Below, piece by piece: positions 12,871 through 20,212 of a stretch of 46,349 bases of DNA. Position numbers and translations under genes: made by a program. This DNA is from a virus. The stretch covers positions 1 to 46,349 of the IMG/VR virus record IMGVR_UViG_3300044835_000024, one strand, 5' to 3'. Below the pieces are notes generated by a model. The model made no database searches. It worked only from the letters and a program-made list of their open reading frames with translations, and had not been told where the DNA came from. Numbering within the stretch: the stretch's first letter is position 1; every line of letters begins with the position of its first letter.

Positions 12871-13239
12871 ATGCGCATGGCTGCATTCTTATTGCTGCTG
12901 CTGGTGTTATGCCCGCTAGCCCACAGCCAGAACGGAAAAGTGCCAGTGGCGTTTTCATGCCAATGCAACGATCCCGCTGGTGCCATCTTCAGCAGCGCCT
13001 TCCTCGATGCGTTGGCAATAAGCCCCAGGTACCGGAACTCAGACCGGAGCAGTAACCTGTATGTAAACGTGATGTCGATCGACCCTGATGAAATGGGCCA
13101 GCGCACGGTTCTTAGCATTACTGTCGGCGCACGCTCTAGCGTTTACGAGCTGAAGCATCTCAAGATCTGCGGGGCGCGGGTAATTGATTCCTGCGCGCGC
13201 TCCGTGCTCGCGGAAATCGACAGTGAAAGCCCGCGATGA
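12871..13239 (+). CDS. Small secreted protein on the opposite strand
   Basis: About 122 aa, starting at the paired ATGs MRMAAF; an upstream extension is possible. Residues 3-20 (MAAFLLLLLVLCPLAHS) are a textbook Sec signal peptide with AHS-Q cleavage. The mature protein has four to five Cys (CQC, KICGARVIDSCARSV), suggesting disulfides in the periplasm. It is a lone rightward gene facing the end of the leftward structural operon and diverges from the lipoprotein gene. Such placement is typical of morons expressed in lysogeny. The ribosome site is poor. Family unknown. Confidence 0.6.
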   Translation: MRMAAFLLLLLVLCPLAHSQNGKVPVAFSCQCNDPAGAIFSSAFLDALAISPRYRNSDRSSNLYVNVMSIDPDEMGQRTVLSITVGARSSVYELKHLKICGARVIDSCARSVLAEIDSESPR

Positions 13240-13254
13240 TAGCACTTCGGTAAT

Positions 13255-14784
13255 CTAGCGGCTGGTAGCATTCAGGGGTAGCATCCTACTCAGTAGGGAG
13301 CGCACACCTTGACCACTATTCTGTTCTTCCTGGCCATTTTCGGAATTGCCTTTGTCTGGTACGTTGGCCAGAGCATTGCGTATGGTCGCTCCATACGCCG
13401 CGGGCAGCGCGCGGTCAGCCAGCGCTCCGGAATGGTAGAGGGCGGACGACGCTCCGCTTAGGAATGGCGTGGAGGTTGCAAGTGGAATCGCCGTCGCTCC
13501 AACCAAAGTAGCCGCAGCCCCATCTCCGGCAAGCAAATGCCTTAGTTCCGCGCTGCTGGCCGCCTTGACTAGCGTCCCGAAAAGAGACGTACTCTTCTCC
13601 GCGTTGGCATTTTGCAATTTGCTGGCCTGCTTCAGATTCTGATAACTGCGGTTCGGACCCACCACCTCAGGTGCCTTTTTGTCTAGGATGTCTCCTAGGG
13701 AAGACGATAGCTGTTGCTTTACCTCGTTGATATTGGCATCCGAGGGATTGCGCCAGTTGGTGTTCTGGTCGAGCATCATCTTCTCTTGCCAGAGTTGCGA
13801 TGGCGTAAGGTCTCCGCGGCTGGCTAGATCCATCAGGCGCTGCTGCTGACCATTGATTTGGCTCATCAGGTCGTCACTTCCACCTAATGCCCCAGCAGCC
13901 GTCTTGGCTCCCTGGAATACATGCGCAGTACCGTCGCGCAACTCATCAGGAGAGATGGTCTCCCCGCGCGCATCTGCAGTCTTGTAGGCTTCGCCGATCT
14001 GCGGGCCCACTTGGTTGTAGAGCGCGTTGTCTATCTTGTCTGCCAGTCCTTGCTTGGTGAAGGCCACGCCAGAAGTGTTATCGAAGACGCCCTCTGCTGG
14101 GTTAGCTCCGAATTGGAGGTTCTTGGCCTTCGCGTTCAGGACGAACTTGTTCATCATGTTCTCGCCCGTCGTCCGGAGCGCATCTCCCGTTGGAGTAACG
14201 CCTTCCTGGCCGCTAGCGCCCAGCTTCATCGAAGCTAACAATTGCGCGGCGGGACTTATGACGTCGCCTGCCAGTCCTGCATAGTCGCTGTTCCGGTAGT
14301 CGGAAGCGATCGAGGAACCGTTGAATCCTGCCAGCCCTGCTGCCTGCTTCGTGACATCCGCGCCGACGTTTCCTTGTGCCTGCACAGCATGCGCCACAGG
14401 ACCCTGAGCAGCATCGTTGGCAAAGCCCTGCGCCACGCCGCCCGAAGGTCCGAGCCCGGTAGGATTGCCGACGGTGGCCGCGCGGAACATATTCAGTACA
14501 CCGCTGGGAGTCGGCAGGTTAGCACCTGCGGCGGTCAGGAAGCGTGAGACCGGCCCGGCCTCCGGAAGCGTCGGCGCCGGGGCTGGCGGGTGATAGGGAA
14601 CGGCTCCGGCAGCCAAAGCGTCGGAGTATCTGTCCTGCGGCACCACCCCGCGGGAGCCGGTGCCGGCGTGGACCATGTCGACGGCCATCTTGGCGCCGGC
14701 ACGAAGCGCGCCCGGCATTCCAGACAGCGGAACGTCAGCAACAGACCCGTCAGGGCCGATCATCGGGACGGTCTGGTCGCTCAT
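13255..14784 (-). CDS. Probable ejection (internal virion) protein, large
   Basis: A 509-aa protein, last in the leftward virion operon. The N-terminal ~230 residues are Ala/Gly/Pro-rich (SGMPGALRAGAKMAVDMVHAG, GFANDAAQGPVAHAVQAQ). The rest is helical with long Gln/Lys/Leu stretches (TPSQLWQEKMMLDQNTNWRNP, EVKQQLSSSLGDILDKKAP, NLKQASKLQNANAEKS). No enzyme motif is visible. Position after the nozzle gene and this composition match the DNA-ejection proteins of P22-like podoviruses, which leave the head to form a channel through the host envelope. It overlaps the preceding gene (ATGA). The call is by context. Confidence 0.65.
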   Translation of the reverse strand: MSDQTVPMIGPDGSVADVPLSGMPGALRAGAKMAVDMVHAGTGSRGVVPQDRYSDALAAGAVPYHPPAPAPTLPEAGPVSRFLTAAGANLPTPSGVLNMFRAATVGNPTGLGPSGGVAQGFANDAAQGPVAHAVQAQGNVGADVTKQAAGLAGFNGSSIASDYRNSDYAGLAGDVISPAAQLLASMKLGASGQEGVTPTGDALRTTGENMMNKFVLNAKAKNLQFGANPAEGVFDNTSGVAFTKQGLADKIDNALYNQVGPQIGEAYKTADARGETISPDELRDGTAHVFQGAKTAAGALGGSDDLMSQINGQQQRLMDLASRGDLTPSQLWQEKMMLDQNTNWRNPSDANINEVKQQLSSSLGDILDKKAPEVVGPNRSYQNLKQASKLQNANAEKSTSLFGTLVKAASSAELRHLLAGDGAAATLVGATAIPLATSTPFLSGASSALYHSGALADRALPAAYGATIRNALANVPDKGNSENGQEEQNSGQGVRSLLSRMLPLNATSR

Positions 14785-16220
14785 CGCTGCTGCCCTCCGA
14801 ATTGCGACCAGCTAAACCCGCCACCGGCTGCCGGCGCTGGTGCACCGGATTGCTGTGCCGGAGCTGTCGTCTGGCGTGCCTTTGGCGCATACGCCGTGGG
14901 GCGACCCAGGTTCTTCAATACCCCGGTCGCCAACTGCTGGTCTCGGTCGAGCAACGCGTTGTTAAGCGCGCTCGAGCGCGAGGCTCCCGGGAGATTCGAG
15001 TTCACAATGGCTCGCAGTGAGTCAGTGGCGCTGCCGCCATTGCCGGTGTATTTGCGCAACACGCCGCTCATCTCTCGCTGATTCAGGAGGCGGGAAGCGA
15101 ACTCCGCGGATTGCGGCGTCATTCCCTTTTGAATGTAGCTGTTGAGAACTGACTGCGTTGCGCCGGGATTCCCCTCCGCTTCGGTCGTGGCGCGCGCGAT
15201 CAATCCTCGCTGCGTCATATCGTCGAGGACGCCCATGTTCTTGCGGAAGAACTCATTGTTATCAAGGAATTGACTGACGCCAGTCTTGTCGCTGGCCAGA
15301 TTCATCGACTGCTGTTCAGTCGTCTTCGGGGCGCCGGTATTGAGCGCCTGTTGATTGGAGATCGTCGTCGGATTGCCCTGAGTGTCCGTTGTCTGGAAGG
15401 GCGTATAGGCGGCGTTCGCTTGCGCGCGCACGATTGGGGACAGCATGGAGTTCGACCTCACAGGCTTGCCATCGCTGCCCAGCACTGGCTGAATCTCTCC
15501 CGTGAACTTGTTCACACGCTGCAGAATGCCTCCCGCATCCTTCGTCTGCCAGGCCGCGGGATTCAGCGCGGCCATCTTGCTCAGGATGGGAATCATGCGC
15601 GGATCTACTTGCGTGCCCCGCGGAAGCTTCAGGATGTCCGCGATGTCGTCATCGACGTCCATCGGCATCTTCTGATTGAGCGCGGAGCCGGCATTGAGCA
15701 TCGGAATGATGTCCGCACGGCGCGCTGTGACTTGGCCGGGAAAGTGCTGTGCTACTTCGGCGGGAATCGGCAACTGCTGATTCTGATACTGATTCTGGGC
15801 ATAAGTCTGCTGCTCGTTCTGGAGTTGCTGTTGATGCAGGCCGATCAGGCTGCTGGTCTCTCCGGCTTGCTGATTAAGCTGCTGCTGCCGCTGGTTCTGC
15901 TGGATGACGTTCTGCTGTTTCTCGTAATCCGTCGGCAGTCCCACATGCTGCAGGGCTGACTGCCCAGCGCCGTAGAAGAAGTTTGTCAGGAAGCGCTTGA
16001 CCGGACTGGCACCCTGATCCGGACCCGCCTGCGGCACGGGCTGCAGAGGAGTCTGAGATATCTGCTGCAACTGCTGCATAATCTGAGACGGATTCGGTTG
16101 CTGCGGGGCCTGCTGAGGCATCTGCTGCTGCGCGGCCTGTGGCGGCTGCTGGAGCTGCGCATTCGGCGCTACCGGGGCAGGCAACTGCAACTGCGACATG
16201 TCTACATTCATTCCGCTCAT
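14781..16220 (-). CDS. Probable ejection protein, Gln/Pro-rich
   Basis: A 479-aa protein with an extremely Gln/Pro-rich first 170 residues (repeated QQ, QAAQQQMPQQAPQQPNPSQ). A helical region with SKMAALNPAAWQTKDAGGILQRVNKFTGEIQPVLG follows, and the C-terminus repeats the APAPAAGGG style. A segment near 310-400 (SQFLDNNEFFRKNMGVLDDMTQRGLIARA) is charged and helical. It overlaps both neighbours within a few bases. Composition and position suggest an internal virion protein, with the Gln-rich part probably disordered inside the capsid. No lytic transglycosylase motif is seen. Confidence 0.6.
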   Translation of the reverse strand: MSGMNVDMSQLQLPAPVAPNAQLQQPPQAAQQQMPQQAPQQPNPSQIMQQLQQISQTPLQPVPQAGPDQGASPVKRFLTNFFYGAGQSALQHVGLPTDYEKQQNVIQQNQRQQQLNQQAGETSSLIGLHQQQLQNEQQTYAQNQYQNQQLPIPAEVAQHFPGQVTARRADIIPMLNAGSALNQKMPMDVDDDIADILKLPRGTQVDPRMIPILSKMAALNPAAWQTKDAGGILQRVNKFTGEIQPVLGSDGKPVRSNSMLSPIVRAQANAAYTPFQTTDTQGNPTTISNQQALNTGAPKTTEQQSMNLASDKTGVSQFLDNNEFFRKNMGVLDDMTQRGLIARATTEAEGNPGATQSVLNSYIQKGMTPQSAEFASRLLNQREMSGVLRKYTGNGGSATDSLRAIVNSNLPGASRSSALNNALLDRDQQLATGVLKNLGRPTAYAPKARQTTAPAQQSGAPAPAAGGGFSWSQFGGQQR

Positions 16221-16221
16221 A

Positions 16222-16947
16222 TCACCAGCCCAATCCAGAAATATTGCCGCCGCCGGCGCTCATGCCCGGCGCATTGATGCCGCCGCCATAGCCCTGGAAT
16301 CCGCTGCTGCCCGTGTTCAGCATCTGTGGCGCCACGCTATTCATTCCACTCAGTGCTGTTCCCAGGCCGCCCGTAGCCACCGCGCCTACAGCTCCGCCCA
16401 GGCCCTTACCAAGACCGCCCAGGAACTGATTGAAGCCGCTATTCTCCTGTGACGACACATACTGGTTCAGCGAGTTGTTCGCTCCAGCTCCGAAGGTTCC
16501 CACACTCTGACCCAAAGTCTGCGCATTACCGGAAAGCACTCCCGCTGCATTGAACTGGTTGTTCATCGCCTGCTGCGAATTCTGCAGGTTGATGGTGTTG
16601 ATCGCATTCGACTGGTCCGACGCTTGCGCGCCGTAGAGTCCGGCCAATGTTCCTGCCGTAGCCCCGCCCCCCGGCGTCTGGCTGCCGCTGATCCCTCTCG
16701 CGCCGAGAGCCTGGCGGGTCTGGTTGCCGGCCTGAGCGTATTTCTGGGAGTTCTGATTCAGCGCCTGCGAGGTCATCGTGCTCATCTGCTGACCAGTGAA
16801 TCCCTGGTTGCCGGACAAGTAGCCAGACAGGCTCCCCTTCAGGCTGTTCAGAGTGTCCATCTGGCTCTGAAATGCTTTATTTTGGAGGTCGTTCTGACTG
16901 TTCAATTGCGTCTTCGCTGTTCCGGAACCTGCTCCGCCCACGGTCAC
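16222..16947 (-). CDS. Probable small ejection protein, Gly/Asn/Gln-rich
   Basis: A 241-aa low-complexity protein (SLSGYLSGNQGFTGQQMSTM, QALNQNSQKYAQAGNQTRQALGARG, LGGLGKGLGGAVGAVATGGLG). It starts at GTG in a GTGA overlap with the gene before it. The glycine zipper-like part GLGKGLGGAVGAVATGG (about 180-200) could insert into membranes, a feature of podoviral ejection proteins such as P22 gp7-like proteins. There is no signal peptide or Cys. The call is inference from composition and order. Confidence 0.55.
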   Translation of the reverse strand: MTVGGAGSGTAKTQLNSQNDLQNKAFQSQMDTLNSLKGSLSGYLSGNQGFTGQQMSTMTSQALNQNSQKYAQAGNQTRQALGARGISGSQTPGGGATAGTLAGLYGAQASDQSNAINTINLQNSQQAMNNQFNAAGVLSGNAQTLGQSVGTFGAGANNSLNQYVSSQENSGFNQFLGGLGKGLGGAVGAVATGGLGTALSGMNSVAPQMLNTGSSGFQGYGGGINAPGMSAGGGNISGLGW

Positions 16948-17366
16948 ACCTCGTCAATCTTGAGCTTAAAAACGCGCGCTTTCACTTCCACGAACCGTTC
17001 ATGCTTGGCCGCAAACTCTGCGATCGATGGCTCAGAAGCCACGAACCAGACTTCTCCATGACCCAGCCGCCGGCCTTCCCACTTCACGATCTCGGTCATC
17101 TTTCTCAGAGCCAAACCCACTTGTGCCATGCTCGCGTCCGGATTCGGAGCTAAGGAATCCATGATGTAGGCCGGATGGATCGGCACCATGAGCCACGGAT
17201 GCTTGCTGTCTCCCCCATCCGCCACCAGAACTGTGGTCGCCGGATAACGCAACATCTCTTCGTCCAAACCGTTCTTGTCTCGGTTGGCGTGGATCCACTC
17301 GCGGAAGAGTTCTATTTCACTCAGCGAAATATTCAGCGGTCGAATGGTGCATTCGCGCCGACTCAT
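16944..17366 (-). CDS. GNAT-fold-like protein in the tail module
   Basis: A 140-aa protein: TIRPLNISLSEIELFREWIHANRDKNGLDEEMLRYPATTVLVADG, then MVPIHPAYIMDSLAPNPDASMAQVGLALRKMTEIVKWEGRRLGHGEVWFVAS and SIAEFAAKHERFVEVKARVFKLKI. The alternating strands and helices and the late A-x-K-H-x-R-F segment resemble degenerate acetyltransferase-fold proteins that many podoviruses encode between nozzle and ejection genes. No clear acetyl-CoA loop is seen, so it may be structural. It begins in an ATGA overlap and ends in a GTGA overlap. Confidence 0.55.
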   Translation of the reverse strand: MSRRECTIRPLNISLSEIELFREWIHANRDKNGLDEEMLRYPATTVLVADGGDSKHPWLMVPIHPAYIMDSLAPNPDASMAQVGLALRKMTEIVKWEGRRLGHGEVWFVASEPSIAEFAAKHERFVEVKARVFKLKIDEV

Positions 17367-18013
17367 AGAGTCGAGAATCCCCGCGGGCGAGTCGAGGAAA
17401 GTGGGCCGCCGGTAAAGCTGGTGCCCGCCCCCGTTCCTGTGCCGGAGGCTGGGGTTGTGAAATACACCTGCCCGGAATAGATCGGCTCTGCTTTATACGA
17501 CTGCTGCGCTTGCAGAGCCACGTTTAGAACGGTTGGCGACGCGGTTGGCGAAATGGCTACCTTAGGAGTGCCGCTATCGCCGGGGCCAAAACTCAGCCCG
17601 CCAGAGCTGTTGATGTTCCAGTAGACGGAGAATCCATATTGGGTGTTCGCCGTGAGTCCGGTAATGGTCTGCGTGCCCGGCGGAATCGTAAAGCTGGTTC
17701 CATCCGCGCGCTTCACGGAGAGAATCTGGCTATGATTCGAGCCATCCCACCACAGGGTGATAGTGGTCGTAGTCGCCGTAAATCCCAGCACTCCAGATAG
17801 AACGTTCGGCGACAGACTTCCTTTCGCCGAGACGGCGGACTGGGAATTGATGAGTCCGGTCGGTGTCACTGCGGTATTCGAGGGCAGCGTAAACTTCGCC
17901 TTGGAGAACACCGGAGTCGTATGCGTGGTCTTGGGGTACGCACCCTCCAGCCTTCGCAGCCTGCTGGTAGCATCGTTCGAACTCACTGCCCATTTGCTGA
18001 TGTTCATGCTCAT
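17363..18013 (-). CDS. FN3-domain tail-associated protein
   Basis: A 216-aa protein. ATG (MSMNISKWAVSS) is chosen for its ATGA overlap with the nozzle gene; a longer reading lies inside that gene. The middle (about 85-165) is fibronectin type III-like: ATTTTITLWWDGSNHSQILSVKRADGTSFTIPPGTQTITGLTANTQYGFSVYW, in which the TGLTANTQYGFSVYW strand pair is the classic FN3 signature. The C-terminus is Gly/Thr-rich (TPASGTGTGAGTSFTGGP). FN3 domains in virions often bind surface sugars weakly. It probably decorates the tail, inferred from its place between nozzle and ejection genes. Confidence 0.65.
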   Translation of the reverse strand: MSMNISKWAVSSNDATSRLRRLEGAYPKTTHTTPVFSKAKFTLPSNTAVTPTGLINSQSAVSAKGSLSPNVLSGVLGFTATTTTITLWWDGSNHSQILSVKRADGTSFTIPPGTQTITGLTANTQYGFSVYWNINSSGGLSFGPGDSGTPKVAISPTASPTVLNVALQAQQSYKAEPIYSGQVYFTTPASGTGTGAGTSFTGGPLSSTRPRGFSTL

Positions 18014-20076
18014 ACGTGGTATGCCAGCGCCAGCGAATAGAGCATCCACGGCGTCACGTTGGCTCCATAGCCGAATTTCATCGCTGCACGTGTTGCTGAC
18101 TGCATCTCATAGCTGGCGCGATAGACCGTCTTGATAAGTGCCTGGCCTTGGTTCTGATAAAAAGGCGGCGTCGCGCCCTGCAACTGATCTCGCCAGTTTG
18201 CTTCTGCATAGGTCGGGTCTTCATCGAGCAACAACGCTACAGAGTCCAGAACTCTTGGTCCGGTCTCAAGCTCCACCTGTTGTGGCGTGCCGACTTCCTG
18301 ACGATTCCTGTTCGTCGCATCCGCGCCCGTTCCACATGGAACAAGATTTGTAACTACTGTCTCGGCATATTGCGTTCCATTGTCGACGTAGCCCAGGTTG
18401 GCCGCATCCAGCCAGCAGACCTCTCCGGTCGTGAATGCGATGAAGAGATACACATTGCCGGGAGAGACTTCCCCCGAAGCGATTGCACAGGCTCCAGGAA
18501 CGAGCCAGGGCGTATTCCAAACGCCCAGATCGATGTCAAAGATATAGAGCTTCTGATTTGCCGGGTCGAGCAGATACATCCAGTTAAAGCTGCCCTGCGT
18601 GTGCATGCCGACGAACGATTGCGAAGGATCCACAGTTGCCAGGTCCGGGCGAATATCTCTGCCAATTTCTCCTTGTGCCCCCATCCACAACTGCCGGGAG
18701 CGATCATTCCAGATCACATCGCTGCCCACTGACTTAATTCCGGTAACGCCGCGCACGCCGCGCTTGTCTAAAAGCAATCCGATGCGGAAGGTATCGAGCG
18801 AGTCTCCGGTAATCTGCCAGAACTGCGAGGCTAACCCGACGCCTAGCTGGTCCGGCGTTTGCCCGAGACCCTGCACCCTTTCCGGCCAACTATAAAAGTT
18901 CCCGTCGATACCGCCCGGCCACGCTTCCTCCGCAACGCCGTTGGCAATCTCTTCGAAGCCGGAGAAGTACGTTGTCCCATTCGCAAATCCCCAAATGCGG
19001 TTGTTCCAGAAGACAAATCCACGGCATGGGGTGGGCGGGCTGTTTCTCAGCAGTGCCGGGGCAGTCTGGTCGCCAAGGTTGATGTCTGCAATTAGGTCGA
19101 CAATGGTCTGAGTAGAGTTCGTATGAATGACATTGGGCTGCGTCTGTTGCATCACGTCCGGTGCCTGACTGCCACCGTCCGTCGTGCGATAGACATTTAT
19201 GCCAGTGACCTGTTGGTCCAGCGAAGCCGTTACTGAGACCGTTGGCATGTCGCCGGTAAACACGCCAGTCGAAGGACTGAGCGGGCTCATATTGGATTCA
19301 TGCCCATAGATGGTGGTGTAGGTGTATCCGTAGTAATAGCCGGTATAGGCGTTGATCCCAGCGGGCACGATGGTGACGGTCGGGGCGCTGGTATAGCCGG
19401 TGCCCCCATTGACGATGCTCAGGCTGGCGACTGCATCGAAAGCCACCGTGGCTGTGGCTGTGGCTCCCGTCCCACCGCCTCCGGTGATCGTGACCTGGGG
19501 CGGGTTGAACTGGTCATAGCCAAAGCCGGGGACGACTACGGCTAAGGAGGTCACTACGCCCCCGCCGACAGTCGCGGAGGCAGTGGCATTCGTCGGCGCA
19601 AAGAAGCCCAGCGTCGGTGCCACGGTTGGCGCATCTGTACCCCACTTCGATACGACCGCGCCATCATATTTCAGCATGTCCGTGCCGTTGCCGAAGAACA
19701 GCAGGTTCCGGCTGACCACGAAATCGAATGGCTGCGGATGACTTGCGCTGGTGTGGATCAGTACCAGGGATGCGTCCTGACCCCACTGCGCCTTATGGAC
19801 GTAGCTGTTCACTCCGTCCGTGGACGAGGTGAGGAAGAAGAACGTTCCGTCCCAGCGTTCCCAGGTATAGGTGCGCTTGATTGTGCCCATCGTCATGGGC
19901 GAGGTGAACGCATTGTTGGCGAAGCCGGGACGCTTTCTGAGCATGCCGTCGGCCAACACCAGCGTGTTCTGGCTGCCCGCTACAAAGTGCGCGGAGGTGT
20001 CAATGACCGAGGTAAAAGTGCGGTAGGCAAGCGTTGGTCGATCAATGCCCGCGTACTGCAGTTGTCTAGTTCCCAA
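18010..20076 (-). CDS. Tail nozzle / stabilization protein, podovirus type
   Basis: A 688-aa protein likely forming the tail nozzle (P22 gp10 or T7 gp12 role). The N-terminus YAGIDRPTLAYRTFTSVIDTSAHFVAGSQNTLVLADGMLRKRPGF, then RTYTWERWDGTFFFLTSS and NLLFFGNGTDMLKYDG, has the beta-propeller-like repeats found in these proteins. Residues about 180-245 carry two glycine-rich insertions (VPGFGYDQFNPPQVTITGGG and NGGTGYTSAPTVTIVP), typical of Ig-like add-on repeats in phage surface proteins. FWNNRIWGFANGTTYFSG and ERVQGLGQTPDQLGV are further propeller blades. The TTG start is the first in-frame start after a stop and overlaps the 48-aa gene. Confidence 0.75.
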   Translation of the reverse strand: MGTRQLQYAGIDRPTLAYRTFTSVIDTSAHFVAGSQNTLVLADGMLRKRPGFANNAFTSPMTMGTIKRTYTWERWDGTFFFLTSSTDGVNSYVHKAQWGQDASLVLIHTSASHPQPFDFVVSRNLLFFGNGTDMLKYDGAVVSKWGTDAPTVAPTLGFFAPTNATASATVGGGVVTSLAVVVPGFGYDQFNPPQVTITGGGGTGATATATVAFDAVASLSIVNGGTGYTSAPTVTIVPAGINAYTGYYYGYTYTTIYGHESNMSPLSPSTGVFTGDMPTVSVTASLDQQVTGINVYRTTDGGSQAPDVMQQTQPNVIHTNSTQTIVDLIADINLGDQTAPALLRNSPPTPCRGFVFWNNRIWGFANGTTYFSGFEEIANGVAEEAWPGGIDGNFYSWPERVQGLGQTPDQLGVGLASQFWQITGDSLDTFRIGLLLDKRGVRGVTGIKSVGSDVIWNDRSRQLWMGAQGEIGRDIRPDLATVDPSQSFVGMHTQGSFNWMYLLDPANQKLYIFDIDLGVWNTPWLVPGACAIASGEVSPGNVYLFIAFTTGEVCWLDAANLGYVDNGTQYAETVVTNLVPCGTGADATNRNRQEVGTPQQVELETGPRVLDSVALLLDEDPTYAEANWRDQLQGATPPFYQNQGQALIKTVYRASYEMQSATRAAMKFGYGANVTPWMLYSLALAYHV

Positions 20077-20212
20077 GCATCACCGTATTTCGCGCTACAA
20101 TTGTGCCGAGGGTGGGCCCATGGGCTGGCTTGACAGGATCGTAGGAATGGTGATGGATATTTGGGTCCGCAGACAGGTTCGCCGCAAACGCTCCGTATAT
20201 CGCTGGTAGCAT
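20066..20212 (-). CDS. 48-aa protein between spike and nozzle genes
   Basis: ATG lies directly after the spike stop (TAGATG), and the stop falls 11 bases inside the nozzle gene. The product is MLPAIYGAFAANLSADPN, then IHHHSYDPVKPAHGPTLGTIVARN and a short end. It has a His cluster and no Cys; the first 12 residues are mildly hydrophobic. In this late operon genes are spaced by a few bases, so the frame fills a 136-bp gap that would be exceptional. Function unknown; a small virion or coupling peptide is possible. Confidence 0.6.
   Translation of the reverse strand: MLPAIYGAFAANLSADPNIHHHSYDPVKPAHGPTLGTIVARNTVMLGN

Noticed and set aside
2069-20182. 17-bp identity TCCGCAGACAGGTTCGC at 2069-2085 and 20166-20182
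   Set aside because: Both copies are within coding regions of unrelated genes in different strand contexts. A single match of this length is only mildly unexpected in 46 kb.
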